A DNA stretch of 64,000 nt, taken from Tipula vernalis. Taxonomy: Eukaryota; Arthropoda; Insecta; Diptera; Tipulidae. Positions 11,874 through 22,904 of the stretch are shown here, piece by piece (the first letter of the stretch is position 1; each line of letters starts with the position of its first letter). The stretch spans positions 267,134,057-267,198,056 of the forward strand of contig OY282559.1 of NCBI GenBank assembly GCA_958295665.1, written 5' to 3'. A model generated the notes under the pieces. The model saw only the letters and a program-made list of their open reading frames with translations, ran no database searches and was not told where the DNA came from. Position numbers and translations under genes: made by a program.

Positions 11874-12001
11874 CAGAGCATTCACAATGCAAATACCTTT
11901 TACTTACAGGTTTGTATGAATTTCCAACATAACAAACAAAAATTCATACAAACCTGTAAGTAAAAGGGAAAAGGTATTTGCATTGTGTGTGAGTGCTCTG
12001 T
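11874..12001. repeat. Short perfect palindrome (mini-MITE)
   Basis: The arms from ACAGAGCATTCACAATGC through ACAGGTTTGTATGAATTT are repeated inverted after a loop of about 14 bases. It lies about 180 bases upstream of the beta-glucuronidase start, so it could sit in the promoter or 5' leader. A related sequence occurs at 4440-4545. Confidence 0.75.
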
Positions 12002-12178
12002 TACAATTCAAATACACAAAATGTCAAAACTATATTAAAGAGAGAATTTTAGCAGGCTTTGCCTTAAACCTCCAAACAAGCTTTTGTGTAAATCCAAGTA
12101 ATAATTTGCTATTTAGGTTTTATGTCTATCGTACGATTATGCATGTTTGTTTTTTTTATATACATACATATTAACAAA

Positions 12179-14305
12179 ATGAAAACAAGCAGCCGATGTG
12201 TTAATGTTTGTTTTATTATTTTTTTTATCGGAACAGGACTTAGCTTCCTTATAATGGGAGTTATTGGTTACCTCACAAGCGTAGTATTTGGTGTAATCTT
12301 ATTTAGTTCAAAAATGCCTGAATCCGAAGCAATTGGATTATATCCGCGCGAATCTGAAACGCGTGAAGTTAAAAAATTGGATGGTGTGTGGAATTTTTAT
12401 CAATCGGCGCGCGATAAACCAATGCAAGGGGTGGACGAGAAATGGTATTTGAATGATTTATCGAAAAATAAACCAACGATACAAATGCCGGTGCCTTCAA
12501 GTTACAATGATATTACACAGGATGCTAATTTGCGGGATCATGTTGGTACGGTGTGGTATGATCGGCGGTTTTTTGTGCCGAACTCATGGAAAACGGGACG
12601 AAAAATATTTATACGTTTTGAAAGTGTGCACTACTTTTCTTATATTGTAAGTACTCGAATAAAAACTGCATTTAATTTAAATGAGATTAAAATATTTGTC
12701 TTATTATTTTCACAGTGGATCAACGGTGTTCTAACAATGAAGCACGAATTTGGTCATCTGCCTTTCGAATCGGACATTACAAATTTAGTGAAATTTGGAG
12801 AAGAAAATCGGGTTACAGTACTCTGTGATAATGTATTACTTCAAACCACAATCCCACAGGGTAACGTGCAAGATGAAACGACCGATCTTGGAACACGAAT
12901 TCAACAAACGTATTCGTTTGATTTTTTTAATTATGCCGGAATCCACAGGTCTGTATTTTTGTATACGACACCAGAAGAATATCTCGAAGACATTAAAGTT
13001 GTAACAGAAGTCGAAGGAGATGATGGAATTGTTAATTTCGAAGCGATTGTTAAGTCTGCGGATAGTAACGATACAAGAACGAATTTGTTAGTGTCACTAT
13101 ATGATAAAGATGATAATTTAGTGGCGAAAACTACGACTGAAGCGGGTGCATTAAGTGGATCGGCTACAATACCGTCCGTTAAATTATGGTGGCCTTATCT
13201 AATGAATCCAGACTATGGATATTTATACAAAATGGTCGTGTCTCTGATCAAAAACGGAGAGAATATTGATTCTTATCACCTAAAGATTGGTGTGCGAACG
13301 CTATATTGGGATTCAAATCAATTTTTAATTAATAACAAACCAATTTATTTCCATGGATTTGGAAAGCATGAGGATTCTGATATTCGTGGCAAAGGACTAG
13401 ACCTCGCCCTATTGGTGAAAGATTTTAATTTACTTAAATGGGTTGGTGCTAACGCGTTCCGGACCTCCCATTATCCATACTCGACAGAAACGATGGAGAT
13501 GGCCGATGAAAATGGTATTATGATTATCGATGAGTGTGCCAGTGTGGATACAGAAAATTTCTCGACGGCCCTTTTAACGAAACATAAGCTAAATTTAAAA
13601 AATTTAATCACACGCGATAAAAATCATCCCAGTGTTGTGATGTGGTCAATTGCTAATGAGCCTAGGACTAAATTTTTGGCGGCCGAATCATATTTTGGTG
13701 CGGTTGCAAATTTCACCAAAACAATGGATCCGACTCGTCCAATCACCGCAGCGATTGCGGTCAGTGTATTCGAGGATAAGGCCGGACAATTCCTAGATAT
13801 AATTAGTTTTAATCGATATAACGCTTGGTACTCGAACACCGGTAAATTAGATATGATTACACAGCGAGTGATTAGCGAAGCAGCATCCTGGAGGAAAAAA
13901 TACAACAAACCAGTGTTAATGTCTGAATATGGCGCGGATACACTATCCGGTTTACATTTTAGTCCACCGTTTGTTTGGTCCGAAGATTTCCAGCAAGCGG
14001 TATTTGCGAATCATTTCAAAGCATTCGATCAGTTACGTGCCGAAGGTTATTTCATTGGTGAATTTGTGTGGAATTTTGCCGATTTTAAAACGGCACAAAC
14101 AATTACCCGCGTCGGTGGAAACAAGAAGGGCGTATTCACGCGTGATCGTCAACCAAAATCGGCTGCCAATTTATTACGGAAACGATATTTCTTCCTATCG
14201 AAAACGCTGTACAATAGTGAAATGCCTGATGATCTATTCTACTACATTATAGACACGATCGATTTGAATGCACTTCAAGATGGCAATAGCTTTACGGAGA
14301 AATAG
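12179..14305 (+). CDS. Beta-glucuronidase (glycoside hydrolase family 2)
   Basis: This gene encodes a retaining beta-glucuronidase that removes terminal glucuronic acid, a reaction that degrades glycosaminoglycans in the lysosome or after secretion. I start it at the ATG at 12179 (AACAAAATGAAA, good context), although the frame is open from 12122. One GT-AG intron (12647-12715, 69 bases) has a length divisible by three and no stop, so it is easily missed. Removing it joins ...HYFSYI to WINGV as in the family, giving about 685 residues (human GUSB 651). A hydrophobic N-terminal segment (about residues 7-42) is a signal peptide or anchor. The sandwich domain includes FYQSARD and GHLPF. The TIM barrel includes NAFRTSHYPY, the acid/base Glu in MWSIANEP (13658-13660) and the nucleophile Glu in LMSEYGADT (13925-13927). 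Both catalytic residues are present and the frame is intact, so it is probably functional. MED18 follows 408 bases downstream on the same strand. Confidence 0.95.
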   Translation: MKTSSRCVNVCFIIFFIGTGLSFLIMGVIGYLTSVVFGVILFSSKMPESEAIGLYPRESETREVKKLDGVWNFYQSARDKPMQGVDEKWYLNDLSKNKPTIQMPVPSSYNDITQDANLRDHVGTVWYDRRFFVPNSWKTGRKIFIRFESVHYFSYIVSTRIKTAFNLNEIKIFVLLFSQWINGVLTMKHEFGHLPFESDITNLVKFGEENRVTVLCDNVLLQTTIPQGNVQDETTDLGTRIQQTYSFDFFNYAGIHRSVFLYTTPEEYLEDIKVVTEVEGDDGIVNFEAIVKSADSNDTRTNLLVSLYDKDDNLVAKTTTEAGALSGSATIPSVKLWWPYLMNPDYGYLYKMVVSLIKNGENIDSYHLKIGVRTLYWDSNQFLINNKPIYFHGFGKHEDSDIRGKGLDLALLVKDFNLLKWVGANAFRTSHYPYSTETMEMADENGIMIIDECASVDTENFSTALLTKHKLNLKNLITRDKNHPSVVMWSIANEPRTKFLAAESYFGAVANFTKTMDPTRPITAAIAVSVFEDKAGQFLDIISFNRYNAWYSNTGKLDMITQRVISEAASWRKKYNKPVLMSEYGADTLSGLHFSPPFVWSEDFQQAVFANHFKAFDQLRAEGYFIGEFVWNFADFKTAQTITRVGGNKKGVFTRDRQPKSAANLLRKRYFFLSKTLYNSEMPDDLFYYIIDTIDLNALQDGNSFTEK
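12647..12715 (+). other. In-frame 69-base intron of the beta-glucuronidase gene
   Basis: The donor is ATT|GTAAGTACT and the acceptor is TTATTTTCACAG|TGG. The translated intron (STRIKTAFNLNEIKIFVLLF...) is AT-rich and does not fit the family, whereas the flanking residues join smoothly into the conserved sandwich-domain strand. Confidence 0.88.
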
Positions 14306-14408
14306 TTTAGTGACTTAATGCCTCGTTTTTATTTATATTATTCTAGTGTTTAAGCGTATATGCGAATAGTAAATATTTTTTTATATTTAAGGCGAATTTG
14401 AAATAGGA

Positions 14409-14414
14409 ATAAAT
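14409..14414 (+). terminator. Poly(A) signal AATAAA of the beta-glucuronidase gene
   Basis: The canonical hexamer lies about 100 bases after the stop codon and is followed by T-rich sequence. No other signal lies closer. Confidence 0.55.
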
Positions 14415-14713
14415 TGTTTTTCGTTTTTTTTAAACTGTAGTTTTAAATTATCCCGCATGTTTATCTGAGACAAATCATTTTTTAGTATAAAATTAATTAC
14501 GAAGTGATTCATAGATGGCACTGATACAAAAAAAATTGCGTGTGACATTTGTCATTGAACTTATAAAGAAATATGGAAAAAGTTTTGAGTTTGTTTATAA
14601 ACATTTTTGTGCCGAAATCGTAATTTTATTTATTAAAAAGTGTAAATTAAATTAATTCACTGATTTATTATTTTTCTAATTGTAATATTTCACGTTGCAG
14701 TGTAACGAAAAAT
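14415..14713 (+). promoter_or_regulatory. Intergenic region with MED18 promoter and leader intron acceptor
   Basis: This short spacer must hold the MED18 promoter. A pyrimidine-rich tract ends in TTTCACGTTGCAG|TGTAACG at 14688-14700, a convincing splice acceptor just before the MED18 start codon. A 5'-UTR intron is therefore likely, but its donor was not fixed. Confidence 0.5.
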
Positions 14714-15370
14714 ATGAATTCACAAAATGTACCGGTTAGCACGGCCATGGAGGGATTGTCTCAGGCTTTGAATAGTAAAATCATCCCAAATCAAGAATAT
14801 TTACTTCAAGGGTCCATTTTAGACACAGCCGTAGAACATTTATTGCATCGACTTAAAGGACTTTGTGATAATGTTGACTCTGGCCCAGAATCGTTCAACG
14901 ACCATGAAGTTTGCTTTAGTCTGCGCCCTCCAAATAATCCACAACAAGCACCATTATTGCTGCGGGTACGTAAAGCACAGGATTGTGATGCACCTTATCA
15001 GCTGCGATACATTGGACAAGCCGAACTTGGTAATCGAAGTCGGCCAACATTAGTGCGCTCTAGTATTGATATTGCGGTCACAAGTACAGTGGTTGAATTC
15101 CTTACGGAATTAGGATGTCGCGTTGATTTTGAGTATACAAATCGTGGATATATGTTCCGGAAGGGCCGAATGAAAATTACAGTTTCAAAAATATTTAGAG
15201 TTGGTGGTGGTAATGAGGCGATATCACAAAGTTATCTGGTGGAATTGTCTGTTTTAGCTCCAACGGGACAAGATGCTATAGGTGAGGATATGCGAGTGTT
15301 TGCCGAACAGCTAAAACCGTTAGTCCAGCTGGAGAAGATCGATTACAAACGATTGGGAAGTATGCCGTAA
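14714..15370 (+). CDS. MED18: Mediator complex subunit 18
   Basis: This single open frame of 218 codons encodes a subunit of the Mediator head module, which bridges transcription factors and RNA polymerase II in the nucleus. The whole protein matches the animal MED18 pattern. It has an N-terminal NQEYLLQGSILD block, HLLHRLKGLCDNVD, the strands APYQLRYIGQAELG and RPTLVRSSIDIA, TVVEFLTELGCRVDFEY, GYMFRKGRMKITVSKIF, and the C-terminal LVELSVLAPTGQDAIGEDM and AEQLKPLVQLEKIDYKRLG. The length equals that of insect orthologues (about 217). The start ATGAATTCACAA follows a likely leader-intron acceptor at 14700. No breaks are present. The gene is a useful anchor for identifying the species by synteny and phylogeny. 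Confidence 0.97.
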   Translation: MNSQNVPVSTAMEGLSQALNSKIIPNQEYLLQGSILDTAVEHLLHRLKGLCDNVDSGPESFNDHEVCFSLRPPNNPQQAPLLLRVRKAQDCDAPYQLRYIGQAELGNRSRPTLVRSSIDIAVTSTVVEFLTELGCRVDFEYTNRGYMFRKGRMKITVSKIFRVGGGNEAISQSYLVELSVLAPTGQDAIGEDMRVFAEQLKPLVQLEKIDYKRLGSMP

Positions 15371-16745
15371 ATTTAAAAAAAAAAAAAACAGAAACAACAA
15401 AGTCGAGACACACTATATAATTATAAAATAAAAATTTTTAATAGATGTCAATATAATCGTTGACCAAAAAATTAAGCCAACATTAAGGCGTAATACAAAT
15501 TTCGTTAGACTAGTCATCGATAGATGGCAACAAATTCTAAGTTAAATTTTTTACATTAATCTCAAAACGGAAATTCCAATAAAAATTTCTTCATTAAACA
15601 TTATAAACTGTGGTTTTACTTGAAATTCATTTTCAATTAGAAAGTCGTACACATTGCCTGACTGACATTCTTTATCATATCAATTGATTTATATAATTTA
15701 AAACGTGTCATGAATTAATAAATCACATTGCATGCTGCACATATTTTTTGCGCGATCTAATTTTAAACGAATAACGATCGCGCGCGCTGATTTTACCAAC
15801 AAGAGCCCGGAATATTTCTACTTAGATTCGTATCATAATATTTATAAATGATTCGCTCAAATAAATTATAAAATATGTTTGTATTTTAATTGTGCGCTAT
15901 TTGCCAAAAAAAATTCTGAGATAAATAAAATCATCAAAAATTAAAAAAAAAAAAAAAATGTAAATACATAAAAATCTTTTACTAACGCCATTTAAATTAA
16001 ATATTAAATTGAAAATAATTTATGCCATCCTACGAAATGATTCATTCATTACATTCGTTCGAATAAAATACTCAAATATTCAGCATCATGTGGGGTCGTA
16101 TTCGTTTGGTCAGTAGAATATGTGCTTTAACAATAAAGTCTGTTTTGATGTGTCTTGTTTATCGTTTATTGCGGTTAACAGCACAATTTTATATTTTTTG
16201 TTTATGTCTGTTAACAGTTTAACATCTCAATTTATCTCTTGGGTCGATAACTTCTGAAATAAAATCAATATACGAGTTGGTTCAAAAATGTTAACCAAGT
16301 TTTTCAATTAAAATAATCCAGTAAGGTTACACGAAATGAAAGGAAGTCGATTTAGTACAACTCTTGGTTGCTAGCACTTGCTTTGTGTGGTTGTGCAGAA
16401 TCTTTTTGAAACTTGCAATATTGTCTTTCGAGATGTTGAGTGAAAGATTTTACAGTGTTCTGAAGGGTGTCAAGATATAGGTCCACAAACATCTAGCTTT
16501 GTCTTTTCAGTGACAAAGCTCCAGCCCAAATTACGGCATTTTGTAGTAGGGTTTTCTCGACATTCAATGAAAGCATCTCTTACCTTTTGCTGTGTGTTGT
16601 AGCTGTACGGTTTAATAATTCTTCAATTCTTGAACAACAATCATAATCTATGTCTACTCTTTTAAGCCTGAACTCTTCATTTAATATCTCCGGACATCGC
16701 CGCTGGCCTCACCACACTATTCCCTAGATAAAATATTTGCTTTAT
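15371..16745. other. MED18 3' region and AT-rich intergenic DNA
   Basis: AATAAA-type signals just after the stop (near 15426) probably end the MED18 mRNA. Beyond that there is AT-rich DNA with CGATCGCGCGCGC near 15774-15787 and an AACAATAAAGTCTG poly(A)-like site near 16129. No gene is recognisable. Confidence 0.45.
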
Positions 16746-16749
16746 GCTT

Positions 16750-17930
16750 TATCTAATGCCGAGTAATGTCAAAATCATCAAAGTGGCAGGGCATCTTCCC
16801 GGCAGTGGCTCGTGAGGTCCGGCGGACCTCTTCGGCTTCGATTTGTCCATCGAGACCAGCAAGCTATTCCTGCGAGGCATGATCATCGGCTCGATGACTT
16901 CTTGTAACGGCGTTAGCTCGAGCATGCCCGTCAACAAGTTCTTATCAACTGACTTAGCATAACAGATAACAGCACCTTAGCTGATTTGCGTGAGCTCGAA
17001 CGAGTCGATTATTCTACCTCGGACGACTATTACAACATATTTAATAGCCCTTTACCCCGGCAGCCATTCACACTTTTTGTTGCGGAGCACGAATTTGAAA
17101 TAAATGACATCTTCGACATTGAACTCTCTCCAAATGACGCCGTGATGATCGTTGCGGGTTGTATGGTGTCACAGTAAAATGCTCATTGCCATTTTAAGTC
17201 GGAAATTAACTGTGGGCCCTTGTCACTAACGATGTTGTCACAAAGCTCATGACGAGCGAATATTCCCTGCAGATTTTCAATGGTTTTGAAAACATCTTGA
17301 AAACTTCTGCCCAATTGCTAAATGCATCCACGATAACTAAGTAGTAGAAAAAACCATTGAGAGGGCCGCCTTAATCAGTGTGTCTTAAAATTGGTTTCAC
17401 AAATGCCGCATCATCTTCTGACGTGGGTCTCGACCTCGCTGTCAATTCCGGGCCAGTAAACCTTGCTACGACGCGCTAACAACTTCATGCGTGCTGTCCC
17501 TGGGTGGCCTGAACGCAGTTCTTCAAGAATAGCCCCACAACGTTTAAATGGCGTTACAATCCGTTCCCGATAAAAAAACACATTCTTCTATCAATGAAAG
17601 CGACGTAAGGAGCGGAAAACACTCCGCTGCCTCTCGCACCTGATTTGGTTCCTTTTTTCTGGCTAACCATGTTTGATGAAATCAGCAACTTCTGTTAGAA
17701 CACCAGGGGATTGCAGTTTCAGCCCGAATTGTTGTGAACTTGACAGGCAGCGATTTCACTGATTTGAAAGCCAAATATTCTATGCATGGGCGTCGATGCA
17801 AATTGTTGAAATGATGACATCTTCCGGTTCTGGCTTCGGTTGCGTGTTAATGAGTCTTAGAATGCAATAAAATCACCGTACGCGAATCGAAACGCTTGCA
17901 ACTGATGTGTTTGATTAAGTAGAGTAGATT
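16750..17930 (-). pseudogene. Ty3/gypsy integrase region, decayed
   Basis: On the minus strand, reading from high to low coordinates, the pieces follow the order of a Ty3/gypsy pol end. A linker at about 17800-17880 reads RLINTQPKPEPEDVII. Next comes DFIKHG*PEK (about 17660-17690). ERIVTPFKRCGAILEEL joins RSGHPGTARMKLLARR and VYWPGIDSEVE (17400-17560; zinc-binding N-terminal integrase domain). The catalytic core follows with YLVIVDAFSNWAEVF (about 17310-17350) and, after a frameshift, TIENLQGIFARHELCDNIVSDKGPQLISD-type sequence (about 17200-17290). Frameshifts and stops break every block. GC content is higher than in the surroundings, in keeping with imported pol sequence. No LTR was recognised. 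Confidence 0.8.
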
Positions 17931-17974
17931 AAGGACTCAATGTAATGGCTCTCGTAGGTTCTTCACTCCTTTGA

Positions 17975-18740
17975 TAAACTTGCCATACTGACTGATAGCT
18001 CACCGAAAAGAACGATTTGGTTTTTCTTAGTAAAGAGTACTATCTCTGTCTTGGACGGGTTAATTACCAGTCCACATTTGCCAGCCCATTTTGTAACGAT
18101 TCTGCATTACGTCTATGTACAATTGTGCCCAGGAGTTTCCCGGAAACAGCCATCGCCACGGCGCCTGCGTAAGCGATAACTTCATTACTCTCTCTTTCTC
18201 TCTAGCCCCAGCGAGGTAGGAAGGCTACCAAACAGAAAACTTTCGAGTGAATCTTAGGTTTTTGGGACAGACATGTAAGGTTTCTTCTGCTGTCATGATA
18301 AAGACCACATTAACCTTCGTTCAGTACCTAGAGGGATATAAACCAGCTTTAAACACCCTTTGAATATAGCTTCCAGTTAAGGAAGAATAATTACCGAGTT
18401 GTTTTGAAGTTCTGCTGGTATAATCTGATCCGGACCAGCCGATTTATATATGGTTTAAAACTTTTAGTGCCCATAGAATTCGTTTTCTAGTTACGATATC
18501 CTATGTGCACACTAAAAGTATTTATAGGTCATCAAAGCTCCCTGAAAAGTGGGTCTCGGAGAGAAGCTCCACTCGAAAGACTCTCCACTAGAAGGTTTCG
18601 CATGACCTTCCGGTTTAATAAAAATACTTCGAGTTGTTGTACTTTTGGAAACGATCTTCCTAAGGCGAGAGATTTCGGAGACCTCTTCCATTTTATCACA
18701 GAAGAGTCTCCAGGACCTTTTATGTCGCTTCCTTAATTCC
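17975..18740 (-). pseudogene. LINE reverse-transcriptase remnant (R1/LOA-like)
   Basis: The minus strand keeps reverse-transcriptase motifs of a non-LTR retrotransposon. From high to low coordinates these are SAGPDQIIPAELQ and IFKGCLKLVYIP (about 18320-18440), a frameshifted KVNVVF block (about 18285-18310), then AYAGAVAMAVSGKLLGTIVH (about 18105-18175), and GLVINPSKTEIVLFTKKNQ (about 18010-18070). The YADD catalytic box has decayed to YAGA, so the enzyme is dead. It continues in order from the endonuclease remnant at 19077-19620, so the two are parts of one ORF2 on the minus strand. Confidence 0.82.
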
Positions 18741-19076
18741 CTCTTATAGATTCTAAGTTCCTCCTTATAGGAGTCTCAATCCTGAACTTCCCTTGTAGCT
18801 TTGGCTCTATTAGAAGCTGTCCCACAAGTCTTGCATTAGGTCGTCAGTTCCCTGGACCACCATACTGGTTTTTTGCTTTTCTCTAGGCCTAGCCAATGGG
18901 CGAGCAGCACTATGTATAGCTATAGCACTATATCCACAAAGTCCTCTAGTTCCCTTACAGTCGCCGGGGTATCTGGGCCCCTCGACGGCAAAAATCCCGA
19001 AGGGTAGCAGGGTGAACATGGAGGCTATTGTTTAAATATCGATGGTTAGAAAAGGAGTGTTTCCTTGTCCACTCTT

Positions 19077-19620
19077 CATTGTTTAACCATATGAAAAATA
19101 TTATTTGAGGCGAAGTTCACATCTAGAACCTCCTGCCTATTGCTAGTAATAAATGTGGGTTCCCGCCCCATATTACACTCACCTCTTTCGTTGATATCCG
19201 TATTTCCCCAGATAGTGTGATTCGACACCGATCTTCATTTGTTTCGCACCGCTTCGAGGGTCAGTTCCTCTAGATTATCCGAAATAACTTACCTTTCCCG
19301 ATCCTTGTATGCTGAAACCAGCCAGAATCTGCAAGTGCCTACATCCAGGCTGACTGCAGTTGTGTCACTATTACTTTATTGACAAAGTAGGAAAAGATTT
19401 AAATTATTTTCCCAAGATTACAAGATCTGATCTTCCCAGACTTACTAGATGATACAATTTTGTACAATTTAGTTCTGAGGCCAGAGATCTTATTATTGTT
19501 AAACCAGGGTTCCTAGATTAATACCACGTCCTCATCCAAACTTGTCAATCTGAAGAGGAGGGCTGCCGAAGTAGCCTTAGAATGGTGAAGGTTAATCTGA
19601 ATTATCCTAAGCAAAACCAT
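19077..19620 (-). pseudogene. LINE apurinic-type endonuclease remnant (same element)
   Basis: From the ATG at 19618-19620 the minus strand reads LRIIQINLHHSKATSAALLF, then DEDVVLI*EPWFNNN and SGLRTKLYKIVSSS. This is the start of the exonuclease-endonuclease-phosphatase domain of R1/LOA-type ORF2 proteins. After breaks it continues with HTIWGNTDINERGECN, EPTFITSNRQEVLDVNF and a stop at 19077. One stop lies inside the EPW motif and frameshifts occur between blocks. Confidence 0.85.
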
Positions 19621-19944
19621 TTTTCCTTACTTATCTAAATATATTTCCTGGTACCGCAAGCCAATATTAAATACCGGTAGCTTGCAATGCGCTGGAGTCG
19701 CCGGTATCGCTATCCCTCTACCCTCCGTAGGGATTTTTGGAGTCACTGGACTCACTAACCCCGCCACTCTCAGCCTTTCCTACTTCACTGCTAATACCTA
19801 TATCAAGCCTGGGCTAGTTGCTCCATTCTCAGGTTGGACTCACGTATGCGCTTTCACCCCATTCTTCTTGTACACATTGAGAGTGATTGACCTGAAAACG
19901 AGGTCAATCATTCTTTTTGTCTTATCCAGAAGGATTAGCGATTA

Positions 19945-20640
19945 ATTTCAATTATTGATAATCTTGAGCCCCCTCTCGCTTCCTCCTGCTTAACGATCTT
20001 CAAATTACTGGATGGAAGATCCGAGTTACTGGCCTGAATAATCTTCAAAACCTCATCAGGGCTAGCTTATTCAGATGGTAGCCAGCCTTGTGCCCTTGCT
20101 CTTCTGGGAATATCTTCCCGGCTAACTGTCGCAACCATTGGCTATAGCCTTCTTATAAAGGCCTGAGCATGCAATCAACTTCAAACGTCCTTGGTACCAT
20201 CCCGCATCACTGCAGGATGGGGGGAGTTCCAGACTTTCTCATAGGACCTTCAGGAAGACGAGGTTCAGTGCATTGTAGACCAACCTCCATCTTTCTGACG
20301 TGATGTTCTCATCGCTGAACAGCTTTGCCTTGTTATCTTTGGCGGAGCCCGACTTCACCTAGATCAGTAACTTGGCACGCTTGCTGCTGGGGGTCGCAGC
20401 CTACTTCTCTAAAATTCTAAACGTCGAGCGATCGTCCCTGTACCGCCAATCGCTTTACCATTCCACCGTGTAGGCTTGGTACCGCTGACTCCCGGCCTCG
20501 GCGCCTAAAAATCATCCTCCTTATTCACTATACTTGAGGGAGCCATCTGCCATCATTTAGCATGACCCGCCTAACTCCTAGGTCACTTTTTAATCACCCG
20601 CTGAATGAGCGTCGACCCGGAGGCGACGACCACTATAAGG
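19945..20640 (-). pseudogene. LINE ORF1 (gag-like) remnant
   Basis: Upstream of the endonuclease on the same strand, the reading PDEVLKIIQASNSDLPSSN followed by LKIVKQEEARGGSRLSII (about 19945-20062) resembles the C-terminal domain of ORF1 proteins of R1/LOA-like LINEs in insects. Before it lies GC-rich, stop-ridden sequence (20063-20640) that is probably the rest of ORF1. No zinc knuckles could be read. Confidence 0.55.
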
Positions 20641-21975
20641 CGACTGAAGGCCTAACATTGTTGAAAAATAAAAAATAAAAAAATTGTTGTATAACTTTTG
20701 GACAGAGACGGCAAATTTTAATTAACATTTTGAACTTTAATTAGTCGCACTGCGAATCAAAACATACTGTCGCGATTCTTTGATTCCCATATGAATAAGT
20801 TCTCCGATGCATTGCAGAAACCATTGGATCTCGGATGTCATAATTGTGATTGCTTCAAAAGCCAATATTTCATAGTTTGGTAGCACAGAAAACCGTGGAA
20901 ACTCCTTTGAAACTTGATCACGGTCTATAGTACTATTTAAATTTCTCATAAATTCTAACTCTGATGCTCAGAACAACATACTCACAAAAACACAATGAAC
21001 CAGTTGAACACAGAACTTATACCGTTAGAGTGTGCTGGTAAAGAGTTTCGGCTATCATAACGTAAGGCAAACATATCAAGAATTGGCCATTAATCATCTC
21101 CTTTGTTCATCCAACTAACCTCAGTCTATTCCAGCAAATCGTAGCTGTCCTCGAGAATTAACAGAATTTATTTTCGAACAAGCTGGAGCAAAGGTTGATG
21201 GTAAAATTGGACGTTAGTTGGCACAAGAAATCCTGGAATTGGGGAAACCGATTTAGTTAAAAAATTCAACAAATCCACTAGAATAAGTGGCGAGTCAAAG
21301 GCGTACTAGTTCGGAATATTCAGAGAGAGTTTCATCGAAAATCCTGTCACCGGTAAAAATGTTGTAAATTTGGTCGATCGCCAATCAATTTTGTTGGGCT
21401 AAACATTTGGAATTAGGGCAACAGAAGATAAAATCCGTTTTTGAGTCTTCTCAATTTTTATGCCAGAGACAGAGCGGAAAACAACTGTAAGCTGCGAATC
21501 ACTTTTTCGTCTGTTGGGAAAAAATCAGAAATTCGTATGGACATCAAATATATGAAGAACTATTATTGCTTTCTATTTCAAAACACTTTCGTCAAAATAA
21601 AGAAATTTCTGGAAGGAGGTCATGAAAAATATAAACTCGGTCGTAAAATTTTGCTCTCTTTCTATTTCCGGAGTCAAAAAAAGGGGTTCCTATTTAAAAA
21701 ATTTACTTGACCTCTAAATGACCTTGAGCCTATATCTCAAGGTCAATTTAATAAAAAAAAAGGAAAAGGATTTCCTGAAGAGTTATTTCCGTGGATGAAT
21801 TAAAATGTACCACCCTGTATATTGTATTACACTACAACCTACATAAACATGTAAATAATTATTTTATTAGTTAGGAATAAAATTATTTCAACGTCATAAT
21901 TAATTTGAACGTTACTTCTTTTCACGATTTTATTTCGGAAACTGGTTGATTTCACCACGGTGGTGAATTTTATGA
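20641..21975. other. No recognisable gene
   Basis: This mixed AT-rich sequence has short frames at 20737 (minus, 70 codons) and 21441 (plus, 89 codons). Neither shows a known domain. The part at 21000-21430 looks like decayed coding DNA but I could not assign it. Confidence 0.4.
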
Positions 21976-22904
21976 CCCTTATCAGAGCCTTCTAGAGTAT
22001 AGAGCCATAATCTTAATGACGTATTTTTTAGAAGCTTTTTTAGTGGTATAACTTTTCACAGATTTTCATAGGAATCCATAGTAAAAATGGTGTTTTTTAG
22101 CTTCAAGTATTTGAATGAAAAAAGCAAAAATATTATAAAATGTTTGTATAAAAGTGTTCTACGTATCTTTAAGAACAATATACACGAAGGCCATATTGGT
22201 ATTAAGTAAATATTAATAGCAGAAATATTAAAATTAAATTATTTCTAAAATATATTTTTTCGAACTTTCATTTTAAAAAATAAATCAAAGTTGGCTCTGA
22301 CAAATTAAAATAATACTTGCTAAATTTATCTTTAGTTTTACTAGTGTACGTAAGATGTCTAAAACGGTTACAGAATAATACGAAAAAAAATTATTTAATC
22401 GCAAAATTATCACACGTTCCTATATTTTGTGAATTTATTTTGCTTTTCCTACAATTTTTGAGCTTGAAATTTCCCCAGGTGGTAATTTTTGGTACGATTT
22501 TTCCAAATTTTTACGGCCATCACTGCCATCTATGTAATGTGTATTGACTTAAATGACCAAACGAATCGTAGTGAGCTTTTATTTTAATTTGACCAGAATG
22601 CTGTTGTTATGAATTTTTTTTAATATTTTAATTTAAATAAATCAATTATTACCAGAAAATGAAAACGATTTACTTAAACGATATTCATATATGTTGAAAT
22701 TCAAACATTTATGTAAGTATTTCAGAAATCATAGTTAAGAATTTGTAACGTTTTCATTTAAAAATTTGTCTTAGGAAAAAAAGTGATTTCCCATATGTTT
22801 TGTGTGTTTTACTATGAAAAGTTTGGTTTTTTCCTCGTTTTCCCTTATAAAAGCTCAGATTTTTTGATTATGGCTCTATAAAATACAGGGTGCTCTGCCC
22901 TTAT
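21976..22904. mobile_element. TIR element with 7-bp target duplication, copy A
   Basis: The element runs from 21983 (CAGAGCCTTC...TATAGAGCCATAATC) to 22897 (GATTATGGCTCTATA...GGTGCTCTG). Imperfect TIRs of about 30 bases start CAGAGC. It is flanked by CCCTTAT at 21976-21982 and 22898-22904. Copy B at 52679-53595 is in the opposite orientation and has its own 7-bp duplication. No coding region resembles a transposase, so it is non-autonomous. CAGAG ends suggest hAT, but that superfamily makes 8-bp duplications. Confidence 0.88.

Noticed and set aside
18503..19945. Several plus- and minus-strand frames of 60-90 codons in this GC-richer region
   Set aside because: They are antisense or off-frame shadows of the decayed LINE on the minus strand.
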